Of a DNA stretch of 64,000 nt, positions 46,545-54,643 are shown piece after piece. The notes beneath the pieces were generated by a model. The model saw only the letters and a program-made list of their open reading frames with translations, did not search any database and was not told the origin of the DNA. The stretch comes from Clostridia bacterium (GTDB lineage Bacteria; Bacillota; Clostridia; Christensenellales; UBA1242), in NCBI GenBank assembly GCA_900767835.1, contig CAAGAO010000016.1:14100-78099 (forward strand), in the 5' to 3' direction. The first letter of the stretch is position 1; each line of letters opens with the position of its first letter. The position numbers and the translations under genes are program-made.

Positions 46545-47695
46545 GAAAAGTAATTTTACTTCGCTTTGGCGAAATATATTTAAAAGGTAAAAATAAAGGT
46601 TATTTCGAAAGAGTATTGCTAAATAATATTAAACATAGCCTTAATGATTATGATTGCAAAATTGTAAAAATATCAGGAAGGTATTTGGTAACTGATTTTG
46701 ATGAAATGGATTTAACATCAATTATAAATAAACTTTCAAAAGTGTTTGGATTAACATCATTAAGCATAGCAACAGAGTTTGAAACATCAAAAGAGAATAT
46801 AGAAAACTACCTAAAAGAATTTAAAACCAACGCCACAAATTTTAGGGTATCGGTAAAAAGAGCAGACAAGACTTTTCCTATTGCATCTAATGAATATGAA
46901 AAAGAGTTGGGTGGCATTGTGCTTGAAAACAATCCTCATTTAAAAGTATGCTTAAAACACCCAGAACTTGAAATTGTTGTTGAAATTAGAGAAAATAAAA
47001 AGACCTATATTTTAACAGAATCTATACCATGTGCTGGTGGAATGCCAGTTGGAACAGCAGGAACAGGACTTTTAATGCTTAGTGGCGGAATAGATAGTCC
47101 TGTTGCTGGCTATATGATGGCAAAGAGGGGATTAAGTTTAATAGGTTTGCATTTCCATAGTTTTCCATATACAAGTGCTCAGGCAAAAGAAAAAGTTTGT
47201 AAACTAGCAAAACTATTGACTGACTATTCTGGCAAAATAAAATTAATATGTTGTCCATTTACTGAAATACAAGAAGAAATACATAAGCATTGTGCTCCAG
47301 AATTTATGATAACAATTATGCGTAGAATAATGATGCGTATAGCAAAACTATGCTGTGATAAGTTTGGTGCAAAAGCAATAATTACCGGTGAAAGTTTAGG
47401 GCAAGTAGCAAGCCAAACTATAGAAAGTATTAATGTGACCAACGAAGCACAAACTACTTATCCTGTATTTAGACCTTGTATAGGTATGGATAAAGTAGAA
47501 ATTATAGATATATCTCAAAAAATTGGCACTTTTGAAACTTCAATTTTACCATATGAAGATTGTTGTACAGTATTTTTACCTAAAAATCCAGTAATTAAAC
47601 CTCATTTAGAAAAAACAAAAAAAGAAGAAAGTAGGTTAGATATTGAATTCTTAATAGAAAAAGCAATGAACAATTTAGAAATTATAGAAATTTAA
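46541..47695 (+). CDS. thiI: tRNA sulfurtransferase ThiI
   Basis: ThiI adenylates U8 of tRNA and inserts sulfur delivered by the desulfurase; in some bacteria it also supports thiamine synthesis. It comprises an N-terminal ferredoxin-like and THUMP domain (about 1-165) and a PP-loop ATPase with MLSGGIDSPVAGYMM near 180. ITGESLGQVASQT and a Cys-containing YEDCCTVFLPKNP segment follow. At 384 residues it lacks the rhodanese domain of the E. coli protein, as usual in Firmicutes. AAGGA precedes the start. Confidence 0.96.
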   Translation: MRKVILLRFGEIYLKGKNKGYFERVLLNNIKHSLNDYDCKIVKISGRYLVTDFDEMDLTSIINKLSKVFGLTSLSIATEFETSKENIENYLKEFKTNATNFRVSVKRADKTFPIASNEYEKELGGIVLENNPHLKVCLKHPELEIVVEIRENKKTYILTESIPCAGGMPVGTAGTGLLMLSGGIDSPVAGYMMAKRGLSLIGLHFHSFPYTSAQAKEKVCKLAKLLTDYSGKIKLICCPFTEIQEEIHKHCAPEFMITIMRRIMMRIAKLCCDKFGAKAIITGESLGQVASQTIESINVTNEAQTTYPVFRPCIGMDKVEIIDISQKIGTFETSILPYEDCCTVFLPKNPVIKPHLEKTKKEESRLDIEFLIEKAMNNLEIIEI

Positions 47696-47702
47696 CGTTA
47701 TT

Positions 47703-47739
47703 AGTTAATTCCATATAAAAGTGGAATTAACTTTTTTTT
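47703..47739 (+). terminator. Terminator after thiI
   Basis: An 11-bp stem, AGTTAATTCCA / TGGAATTAACT, ends in a T run. Confidence 0.87.
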
Positions 47740-47877
47740 GCTAATAATTGTTATTTTCTTAATTTAGTTGACTAATAAATGAAAATATTGCTAATATATA
47801 AGTAGCATTTAATATGCAAAAATGAAACGAAGCAATTCTCCTTGTCAAACAAAAATATATAAAAAGGGGAATTAAAA

Positions 47878-49461
47878 ATGTACATTGGAATAATGTGTGC
47901 TAGTGTTGTTACTTTAGTATTAGTTTCAATAGGTACTTTAATAATTGGTTTAGTAGTAGGTTATTGGCTTTTTAATATATTGGTTTCTAAAAAGATTAAT
48001 AAAAATAAAACGGCAGCCTTAAAAATTATTGAAGATGCCTATGCAGAAGCAAAAACAATAAAAAAAGAAGCAACTCTAGAAGCAAAAGACGAAGCACAAA
48101 AATTAAAAGATGAAGCAACTAAAGACATTAACTTTAGACGCGAAGAACTCAAAAAGAGTGAAGAACGAATCGCTCAAAAAGAAGATTTTATCGACAAGAA
48201 AGATTTATACTTGGATAAAAAACAACAAGAAATTGATGATAAACAAAAAAAATTGGACGATAAAACCTTAGAATTAGAAAAACAACTCGAACAACAACAA
48301 AAAGTTAAACAAGATATGCTTGTAGAACTTGAAAAAGTATCTTTGATGACTAAAGACGAAGCAAAACAAGTATTAGTAAACTCAATGACCGAAGATGCTA
48401 GACATGAAGCCGCAAAAATGGTCAAACAAATAGAAGATGATGCTAAAGAAAACGCAAGAAAAGAAGCACAAAATATTGTAAGTCTTGCAATACAAAAATG
48501 TGCTACAGATATGGTTGCTGAAGCAACAATTTCTAGCGTTTCTATTCCAAGTGAGGATATGAAAGGCAGAATCATAGGTCGTGAAGGACGTAATATTAGA
48601 GCAATAGAAAGTGCAACAGGAGTTGATTTAATTGTTGACGATACTCCAGAAACAATAACAATTTCTTGCTTTGACCCAATTAGAAGAGAAGTTGCTAGAT
48701 TGTCACTTGAAAAACTCATTATGGATGGTAGAATACACCCAACACGCATTGAAGAAATAGTTGAAAAAGTTAAACGTGATTTAGATATTCAAATTAAAGA
48801 AGCAGGCGAACAAGCAGTAAATGACGCAGGAGTATATGGTTTGCATCCAGAATTAGTTAAAGTTTTAGGCAGATTAAAATTTAGAACTAGTTATGGTCAA
48901 AATGTATTAAAACATAGTCTGGAAACTTGCTACATCGCTGGTTTACTTGCAGCCGAAGTTGGTGCCGATATAAAAATTGCAAAACGTGGTGGATTGCTAC
49001 ACGATATTGGTAAAGCATTAGACCAAGAAGTTGAAGGTACACACGTACAAATTGGTGTTGATTTGGCTAAAAAATATAAAGAAAGTCCAGCGGTTATTCA
49101 CTGCATTGAAGCGCATCACTTTAATGTTGAATTTAAAAGTATTGAAGCAATTCTTGTTCAAGTCGCAGATGCAATATCCAGTGCAAGACCAGGGGCAAGA
49201 CGCGAAACTATGGAAACATATGTTAAACGTTTAGAACAACTTGAAAGCATTGCTAATGAATTTAAAGGTGTTGAAAAATCATTTGCCATTCAAGCAGGCA
49301 GAGAAGTAAGAATCATAGTAAAACCAGAACAAATTTCTGATGAAGATGCTATGTTTATGGCAAAAGACATTGCTAAAAAGATTGAGGACCAAATGGAATA
49401 CCCAGGTCAAATTAAAGTTAATGTCATTCGTGAATCAAGATTTACAGAAACTGCTAAATAA
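47878..49461 (+). CDS. rny: Ribonuclease Y
   Basis: A membrane-anchored endoribonuclease that starts mRNA decay in Firmicutes. One N-terminal helix (about 8-36) is followed by a long charged coiled coil (40-210), a KH domain (about 215-280: [26 protein letters not shown]) and an HD domain with [15 protein letters not shown] and IEAHHFNVE. The 527 residues are typical. GGGG lies ten bases before the ATG. Partners in decay such as PNPase are encoded elsewhere in this window. Confidence 0.97.
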   Translation: MYIGIMCASVVTLVLVSIGTLIIGLVVGYWLFNILVSKKINKNKTAALKIIEDAYAEAKTIKKEATLEAKDEAQKLKDEATKDINFRREELKKSEERIAQKEDFIDKKDLYLDKKQQEIDDKQKKLDDKTLELEKQLEQQQKVKQDMLVELEKVSLMTKDEAKQVLVNSMTEDARHEAAKMVKQIEDDAKENARKEAQNIVSLAIQKCATDMVAEATISSVSIPSEDMKGRIIGREGRNIRAIESATGVDLIVDDTPETITISCFDPIRREVARLSLEKLIMDGRIHPTRIEEIVEKVKRDLDIQIKEAGEQAVNDAGVYGLHPELVKVLGRLKFRTSYGQNVLKHSLETCYIAGLLAAEVGADIKIAKRGGLLHDIGKALDQEVEGTHVQIGVDLAKKYKESPAVIHCIEAHHFNVEFKSIEAILVQVADAISSARPGARRETMETYVKRLEQLESIANEFKGVEKSFAIQAGREVRIIVKPEQISDEDAMFMAKDIAKKIEDQMEYPGQIKVNVIRESRFTETAK

Positions 49462-49487
49462 TATCATCACTAATTGGAATAAAAATG

Positions 49488-49525
49488 GAGCAGATTTACA
49501 ACTTAAATTTTGCTCTGTTTTTTTT
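49488..49525 (+). terminator. Terminator after rny
   Basis: GAGCA-g-ATTTA-caact-TAAAT-tt-TGCTC forms a bulged hairpin, followed by TGTTTTTTTT. Confidence 0.65.
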
Positions 49526-49606
49526 ACTTTTAATGTATATTTTTTTGTTAATTCTAAAAGCAAACCCAAACCTTCATGTGATTTTTGCGAAAAAGTAAAT
49601 TACCTA

Positions 49607-49795
49607 TTGATTTTTTTACGGATATTTGGTATTATGATTATACAAATATTCGCTCATTCCGTTTGTTTAAGTTGGAAGATTAAGTTCTTAAGAATGGCAA
49701 ATTTAATACAACAATAATTCAGCTGTGTTATTTTTGTAGTTTTAAGGAGGTTTTAATTTAACAGCTTAAACAAATTTTTTTAAGGAGAAAAATAT
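49607..49795 (+). promoter_or_regulatory. Promoter and long leader of the Nudix gene
   Basis: The 334-base gap between rny and the Nudix gene holds a terminator, then TTGATT (49607-49612), 17 bp and an extended -10 TGG-TATTAT (49630-49635). The leader of about 155 nt contains AGCTGTGTTA / TTTAACAGCT arms (about 49722-49769) that enclose a strong AAGGAGG. No start codon follows that site at a usable distance. A second AAGGAG serves the real gene. No known riboswitch is recognised. Confidence 0.5.
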
Positions 49796-50302
49796 ATGGA
49801 AAATTTGAGAACAATAAGAGCGACACTTGCTCTATTTATGAACGAAAACAAAATACTACTTGGTGAAAAGAAAAGAGGTTTTGCTAAAGGTACTTTAAAT
49901 GGTATTGGTGGTAAACAAGATATGGGAGAAACCATTGAACAAGCAATGATACGTGAATGTCAAGAAGAAGTATGTGCAACTCCTACAGAGTATGAACAAG
50001 TTGGCAGAATAGATTTTGATATGTGGTATAAAGGCGAACACGCAAATATGGAAATGTATATTTATAAATGCTATAAATATGATGGTGAAATAAAAGAAAC
50101 AGAAGAGATAATACCTAATTGGTATAACATAAACGAAATTCCTTTCAATAGAATGCTTGCTGATGATTTATTATGGATACCTTATGTTTTAAAAGGTAAA
50201 AAGGTTATGGGTAAGGTTAAATTTGATGAAAATATGAAAATGCTATACCATAACATTGTGCCTGTTGATGTAATAAAAGACGATGAAATTAGTAAGTTAT
50301 AA
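49796..50302 (+). CDS. MTH1-like Nudix hydrolase (8-oxo-dGTP diphosphatase type)
   Basis: A 168-residue protein with a complete Nudix box: GGKQDMGETIEQAMIRECQEEV (split here as GGKQDMGETIE and QAMIRECQEEV, about 41-62). The preceding KKRGFAKGTLNGIGGK closely resembles the KRGFGAGRWNGFGGK segment of human MTH1, which clears oxidised purine nucleotides. That points to nucleotide-pool sanitising, consistent with the mismatch repair genes nearby. The C-terminal WYNINEIPFNRMLADDLLWIPYVLKGKK also fits MTH1. AAGGAG precedes the ATG. Confidence 0.9.
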   Translation: MENLRTIRATLALFMNENKILLGEKKRGFAKGTLNGIGGKQDMGETIEQAMIRECQEEVCATPTEYEQVGRIDFDMWYKGEHANMEMYIYKCYKYDGEIKETEEIIPNWYNINEIPFNRMLADDLLWIPYVLKGKKVMGKVKFDENMKMLYHNIVPVDVIKDDEISKL

Positions 50303-50391
50303 TATTTATCACAATGAATGCTTTAAAAGTTACACAAGTAAAACATTTTACTTTAAAACTATAATGCTATAAATAAATCATAATTGAATGT

Positions 50392-50440
50392 AAAAAAACA
50401 AGACAAATTTGTACTATGACACGTTTTGTCTTGTTTTTTT
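50392..50440. terminator. Two-way terminator between Nudix gene and fabG-like gene
   Basis: A 16-bp stem AAAAAAACAAGACAAA / TTTTGTCTTGTTTTTTT gives T tracts on both strands and serves the two convergent genes. Confidence 0.85.
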
Positions 50441-50507
50441 CTTGTTAAGCTTTATTTTTTCAATTATTGTTTGTTAATAAGCATTATTTAGTACATGAAT
50501 AAGTTAT

Positions 50508-51242
50508 TTAATTAGCAAAACCACCATCAACTTGTATGATTTGCCCTGTTATATAACTTGCTTGTTCACTTGCTAAAAATAATACTGAATTTGAAATATC
50601 TTTTGATGTCGCAAATCTTCCTAATGGTATCTCGTTTAGTAAATCATTTTTTTCATCATTCGATAAATGATTTAACATTTTGGTATCAACAACTCCAGGT
50701 GCCACACAATTAACTAATATGTTAGAGTATGCCAACTCTTTTGCCAATGCTTTTGTAAATGCGATAATTCCACCTTTTGTTGCTGAATACACTGTTTCTC
50801 CAGAAGCACCACAAATACCCCAAATTGATGATATATTTATAATTCTACCATAGTTTTGTTTTATCATTTGTTTTGTAACACTCTTACTACAAATGATAGT
50901 ACCTAAAAGATTAGTATTTAATTGGTTGCATATTGAGGATAATGTTTCGTCAATTAAAATATTATAACTGCATACACCAGCATTGTTGATTAAAACATCT
51001 ATATGACCATAAACGTCTATAATATATTTTACCATATTTTCAACTTGTTCTTCGTTTGACACATCTGCTTTATATGAAATTGCATTATGTCCCATTGCAC
51101 ATAATTCATTCGCTAAATCTATTGCATTTTGTTCTGATTTATTATAATTAATTACAACACAATAATTTTCATTTGCAAAATCTTTTGCAAGTTCCATACC
51201 AATGCCATTTGATGCACCTGTTATTAATACTACTTTTTTCAT
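50508..51242 (-). CDS. Short-chain dehydrogenase, FabG-like
   Basis: A 244-residue Rossmann-fold reductase. Cofactor loop TGASNGIGMELA at the N-terminus, NNAGV, catalytic Ser in INISSIWG, Tyr-x3-Lys in YSATKGG, and the end GQIIQVDGGFAN. This is the pattern of 3-oxoacyl-ACP reductases, but it stands outside any fatty acid operon, so its substrate is open. ATG 51242 starts the family's conserved MKKVVLITGAS; it lies six bases after a perfect extended -10 box and lacks a Shine-Dalgarno. Confidence 0.88.
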   Translation of the reverse strand: MKKVVLITGASNGIGMELAKDFANENYCVVINYNKSEQNAIDLANELCAMGHNAISYKADVSNEEQVENMVKYIIDVYGHIDVLINNAGVCSYNILIDETLSSICNQLNTNLLGTIICSKSVTKQMIKQNYGRIINISSIWGICGASGETVYSATKGGIIAFTKALAKELAYSNILVNCVAPGVVDTKMLNHLSNDEKNDLLNEIPLGRFATSKDISNSVLFLASEQASYITGQIIQVDGGFAN

Positions 51243-51248
51243 AATTAT

Positions 51249-51254
51249 ATTATA
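51249..51254 (-). promoter_or_regulatory. Extended -10 of fabG-like gene, leaderless type
   Basis: On the minus strand, TGT-TATAAT is followed by six bases and the ATG at 51242. The -35 is weak (GATACA at an 18-bp spacing). Confidence 0.6.
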
Positions 51255-51376
51255 ACACACTTTATTATTTTTTGTATCATTAATTTTCGTACAAAATCAT
51301 ATTTTTCTTTTATAAATTATGTATCTTAAAAAGCACTAAAATCGTTATAAGTATGAATTATTACTAATTATATACA

Positions 51377-51406
51377 TTGACAAAAGAGTATAGATTATGT
51401 TATTCT
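51377..51406 (+). promoter_or_regulatory. Promoter of the 51435 gene
   Basis: A perfect TTGACA (51377-51382), 17-18 bp and TTATTC/TATTCT (51400-51406). A short leader with AAGGGGG follows. Confidence 0.65.
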
Positions 51407-51434
51407 ATAAATAAATTAAGGGGGATAATTGTAA

Positions 51435-52004
51435 ATGGATATTAAACAAAAAAGAAGTATTTTGTCTGCCGTCTTTAAACTATTTGCTTTAATGGTTTTA
51501 ATTTCAATAGGTTGGGTAGGGTATTACTCAATAAATGCAATTATAAAAAATGAAGGATATTTATGGTTAAACATAACACTTCTTGCTCTAGATTTCTTTT
51601 TAGCCATATGTTATTTGGCAATGCTTGGAAAAGTTAAAAAAATTAAAAATCTTTTTAGTAATTCAAAATTTTTATTCTTTGTATTATTTATAACCTTTGT
51701 TGGAATTGTTGTAGGTATTTTCTTTATGTATTACAAAGGCTATACATTATCTACAGGTTATTATTTAACAATTGGTATTTTATTGGTTGAAGAACTATTT
51801 GTCTTGTTTATGCTTTTTACAGGTTTGTCTATAATTAAGTTATATAAAAACACAACAATTACAATTGATAATACTTCTGAAGTACCAAACTATGATGATG
51901 AGTTGATGCTTAAAAAGAAAAGAGATGAATTAAATAGAAAGTTAGAGATGAAGAAAGTTACTGAAGAAATAGAATCTATAAAAAAAGAATTGGGCGAGGA
52001 ATAA
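51435..52004 (+). CDS. Unknown small membrane protein with charged tail
   Basis: The 189-residue protein has four hydrophobic segments (about 12-33, 40-62, 75-97, 105-130) and a C-terminal charged coil of about 50 residues (MLKKKRDELNRKLEMKKVTEEIESIKKEL). There is no recognised motif. AAGGGGG lies before the ATG and a strong vegetative promoter is upstream, so it is probably well expressed. It ends in a two-way terminator and has no operon partner. Confidence 0.75.
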   Translation: MDIKQKRSILSAVFKLFALMVLISIGWVGYYSINAIIKNEGYLWLNITLLALDFFLAICYLAMLGKVKKIKNLFSNSKFLFFVLFITFVGIVVGIFFMYYKGYTLSTGYYLTIGILLVEELFVLFMLFTGLSIIKLYKNTTITIDNTSEVPNYDDELMLKKKRDELNRKLEMKKVTEEIESIKKELGEE

Positions 52005-52039
52005 TTAAAATTTATTTCTTCATTGAATTTAAAAAAAAC

Positions 52040-52080
52040 TGTGCTAAAGGTTATTTATCATAACCTAGCACATTTTTTTT
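52040..52080. terminator. Two-way terminator between membrane protein and recombinase genes
   Basis: TGTGCTAaAGGTTAT / ATAACCTAGCACA with a 5-base loop, a run of As on the left and Ts on the right. The 165 bases between it and the recombinase stop show nothing recognisable. Confidence 0.85.
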
Positions 52081-52245
52081 GTCTCTTTTTCAACAAATAA
52101 GGTTAATAATTTTGGTATGTTTTAATATTATTGTGTGTTCTCTTAGAAAGTCTATGCCTTTGAAGAGTTTTTCAAATCTTTTTTACGACTCATTAAAATA
52201 TTATAGAAACATTTTAAAAAATAATTCAAATTAGTGTAAAGTTTA

Positions 52246-53277
52246 CTATCTTAGTTTTACCTTGTTTACTACCGAACGTTTTATATCGTCACTCATTGAT
52301 GCATAGTGTTTTTTAGTAGTATTAACATCTTTATGTCCTAATACTTCAGCAACAACATATATATCATTGGTTTCTTGGTATAGGGTAGTTCCATATGTGC
52401 TACGAAGTTTATGCGGTGTTATTTTTTTTAAAGGTGAAGCAATACTACTATATTTTTTAACCAGTTTTTCAACCGCTCTCACGCATATTCGTTTTCTTTG
52501 TAAAGACAAAAACAATGCTTCTTCTTTGCTATTTTCGTCTAGCCAATATTTTCTTTCATTTATCCAATTAATTAAAGGTTCTTTAACTTCATCGCTAAAA
52601 TATAATATAGTTTGATTTCCGCCTTTTCTAGTTATTTTAAAAGCATTATTTTCCAAATCTATATCTTTAACATTCAAACCTACGCACTCGCTCACACGAA
52701 TGCCTGTTCCTAAAAATAAAGTTAAAAGAGCAGTGTCTCGTATTGTAGTCACCCTATTAAATGCCGTTTCACGTTGAGTTAATTCCGTTGGCTTTTCGCT
52801 TTCGTTTAAAAGTTTTACGACTTCATTTGGCTCGAGATGTATAATAGGTTTTGTATGGATTTTTGGTGTTTTTACCTTGGCAGATTCATTATGTGATAAT
52901 TTATCATTGTTATATAGATATTTAAACAAAGCCCTTATTGATGATAGTTTTCTTGCCTTTGCGCTGTCATTATTTTGATAAGAAATGCCATCTTTAGTAA
53001 AATCGGAAATATAACTTAAAAACATTTCAAAATCACGAGATTTTAGTTTTTCTAAATCATCTAAAGAAATAAATTTAATATCTTTAAACAAAATCTCAGT
53101 AGATAAATAATAAAAGAAAATGTTAATGTCTGATGCATAATTTAACCTAGTTAGAATAGATGTAGATTGTTCAATACCTATAAAAAAATCAGTGCAGAAG
53201 TCTGGCAAACTTAAAACAATTTTCCTAAGTTTTTCATTAGATTTTTTATTTCTATCTTGAATGTAATTGTTACTCAT
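52246..53277 (-). CDS. Tyrosine recombinase (XerC/XerD-like)
   Basis: The protein has 343 residues. The N-terminal SAM-like core-binding domain spans about 25-130. The catalytic domain has all six active-site residues: Arg194 (GTGIRVSE), Lys218 (TRKGG), His289 and Arg292 (PHKLRSTYG), His315 (LGHKDVNTT) and Tyr325 (KKHYA). It is slightly longer than XerC/D (about 300). It could be the chromosome dimer resolvase or an integrase. The gene stands alone, is leaderless, and has half of a nearby 34-bp palindrome in its own promoter, which argues for a dedicated site close by. Confidence 0.93.
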   Translation of the reverse strand: MSNNYIQDRNKKSNEKLRKIVLSLPDFCTDFFIGIEQSTSILTRLNYASDINIFFYYLSTEILFKDIKFISLDDLEKLKSRDFEMFLSYISDFTKDGISYQNNDSAKARKLSSIRALFKYLYNNDKLSHNESAKVKTPKIHTKPIIHLEPNEVVKLLNESEKPTELTQRETAFNRVTTIRDTALLTLFLGTGIRVSECVGLNVKDIDLENNAFKITRKGGNQTILYFSDEVKEPLINWINERKYWLDENSKEEALFLSLQRKRICVRAVEKLVKKYSSIASPLKKITPHKLRSTYGTTLYQETNDIYVVAEVLGHKDVNTTKKHYASMSDDIKRSVVNKVKLR

Positions 53278-53283
53278 ATTTTT

Positions 53284-53312
53284 ATTATATATATATTTTG
53301 CGAATAAATCAA
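53284..53312 (-). promoter_or_regulatory. Recombinase promoter with half-site in spacer
   Basis: On the minus strand, TTGATT (53307-53312), 17 bp and TATAAT (53284-53289) are followed by six bases and the ATG. The spacer begins with TATTCGCAAAA (53296-53306), identical to one arm of the palindrome at 54454-54487. Bound recombinase there would block its own promoter. Confidence 0.65.
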
Positions 53313-53445
53313 GTTAATTATTTACAAATTAATAATAAAAGGAGATAGGAGATTTAGTCTCCAAAAGTACATAAAGAGTTTAGTGAAATAAAAGTGGCTT
53401 ATTCATAATTTTATCTCATTTTTTCAAAACTTAGTTATTAATTGC

Positions 53446-53474
53446 TTTACAAAAAATAGTTATTTTATTATTAT
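53446..53474 (+). promoter_or_regulatory. Promoter of the 53481 gene, leaderless type
   Basis: TTTACA (53446-53451), 17 bp, TATTAT (53469-53474), six bases to the ATG. An unrelated small hairpin, GGAGA-tttag-TCTCC, lies in the same gap near 53347-53361. Confidence 0.55.
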
Positions 53475-53480
53475 ATTAAT

Positions 53481-54422
53481 ATGACAATTTTAAATTCAAA
53501 TATTATTAAAGAGTTCGCAAAAAGTGTAGATAATAGTTCATTTAACCAAGCATATAGTAAAGTTAACCAATATATAAATGATGCCTTATCAATTATTAAA
53601 AACCGAAACCCATATATAAACAATTACGACATATTTATAGCAAATGAAGCATTTTCTGACGCAGAGTTTTACGCATCGACATTAGACATATTTATTGTAT
53701 TTAATGCCGTTCAAATTGAATTAAATCAAGAGAAAAATAAAGAAAATAAATTTATTAAATCAATTAAATATTTTTGGCAATCATTCCAAGATAATTTTTT
53801 TATATTTAGAAGTAAAAAGAGAAAAAATAATAAATATTTAAAAAAAGTTGAAAAAAAAGTAATGTTATTGGAAAAATATAATGTAACCACATTATACAAC
53901 GACATACTCGTACAATTATCTAAACAAATGTATAACAAAACAGAATTATATATAAATTCAAACAAAATTACCATTATTGGTGAAGAGGAATTTGGTCTGC
54001 CTATAAATATATACCCAGTATTTTATGTTGATGAGGAAAAGTTTAAATTATATAATATAAAGACGGATAAAAATATTATTATAGATTTTAAAGATAGATT
54101 TCAAAATGTTGAAATCAAAAATCTACAAACAAACGATAATTATATTAATCAAATAAGAATTTTTAATAACATTTATTGGAATATTTTTAAACAAAAACCA
54201 AACCAAATTTTTATTGAATCTTTAATATTTAGTTGTCCAAATAATTTGTTTGTTAATGATGTCGTTGAAACAACAATAAATCTAGTAAATTATATAAAAA
54301 ACAATACTATGCAAAATATAAAAAGCATATGCGATGAAACTATAGATTTATTCAACGAACAATTAAACACAGTTGATTATCAATCAGCATTAAAATTTAT
54401 AAACAAGATTGAAATCGCTTGA
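53481..54422 (+). CDS. Unknown protein, possibly degenerate nucleotidyltransferase fold
   Basis: A 313-residue protein rich in Asn, Ile and Lys. The segment YASTLDIFIVFNA (about 64-76) sits where nucleotidyltransferases have GS...DxDxxV. LPINIYPVFYVDEEKF and the later YINQIRIFNNIYWNIFKQKPNQIFIESLIFSCPNNLF resemble the second acidic strand and the helical C-terminal region of OAS/CD-NTase-like enzymes. The Gly-Ser loop and the Asp pair are not intact, so it is probably inactive if homologous. This is a pattern-based guess. It lies between the recombinase and a palindrome, and appears leaderless. Confidence 0.6.
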   Translation: MTILNSNIIKEFAKSVDNSSFNQAYSKVNQYINDALSIIKNRNPYINNYDIFIANEAFSDAEFYASTLDIFIVFNAVQIELNQEKNKENKFIKSIKYFWQSFQDNFFIFRSKKRKNNKYLKKVEKKVMLLEKYNVTTLYNDILVQLSKQMYNKTELYINSNKITIIGEEEFGLPINIYPVFYVDEEKFKLYNIKTDKNIIIDFKDRFQNVEIKNLQTNDNYINQIRIFNNIYWNIFKQKPNQIFIESLIFSCPNNLFVNDVVETTINLVNYIKNNTMQNIKSICDETIDLFNEQLNTVDYQSALKFINKIEIA

Positions 54423-54449
54423 TAAATACGACTAATTTGTCGTATTTAT
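54422..54449 (+). terminator. Hairpin at the stop of the 53481 gene
   Basis: An 11-bp perfect stem ATAAATACGAC / GTCGTATTTAT with a 6-base loop begins at the last base of the stop codon. The T tract is short and interrupted, so termination is likely but not certain. Confidence 0.6.
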
Positions 54450-54453
54450 TGTT

Positions 54454-54487
54454 AACTATTCGCAAAATGTGTGTTTTGCGAATAGTT
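54454..54487. repeat. 34-bp perfect palindrome, candidate Xer-type recombination site
   Basis: AACTATTCGCAAAA (54454-54467), six central bases TGTGTG, and TTTTGCGAATAGTT (54474-54487). The inner 28 bp has exactly the 11-6-11 layout of dif/Xer sites. It has no T tract after it. The arm TATTCGCAAAA recurs in the promoter of the tyrosine recombinase gene 1.15 kb away. An RNA hairpin role is the alternative. Confidence 0.6.
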
Positions 54488-54526
54488 TGAAATGCTTCAT
54501 TATTATTTTATTTTACTACTCTACTT

Positions 54527-54600
54527 AAAAAAAACCACCTTAAACATTAATTTGTTATCAACTTAAAAACAATTTTGTATTAAGGTGATTTTTATTTTTT
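54527..54600. terminator. Two-way terminator between the 53481 gene and yunB
   Basis: The outer stem CACCTTAA / TTAAGGTG is flanked by an A run on the left and a T run on the right. Inside the loop, TTTGTT can pair with AACAAT-type sequence, giving a second stem. Confidence 0.7.
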
Positions 54601-54643
54601 ACTAAGTTTTGTTTTATGTCTTAAATGTTAGATTGCTTAATTT

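Noticed and set aside
49340..49717. 125-codon plus-strand frame spanning the rny end and the gap
   Set aside because: The first third lies inside rny in another frame, and the rest crosses the terminator and promoter. It is a shadow.
52246..53277. Integrase of the inovirus-like element
   Set aside because: It lies over 6 kb outside the tRNA boundary, separated by sporulation genes, and has its own candidate site nearby.
54454..54487. Simple intrinsic terminator
   Set aside because: The stem is perfect but no T tract follows on either strand, and the arm recurs in the recombinase promoter. A site function was preferred, although an RNA role is not excluded.
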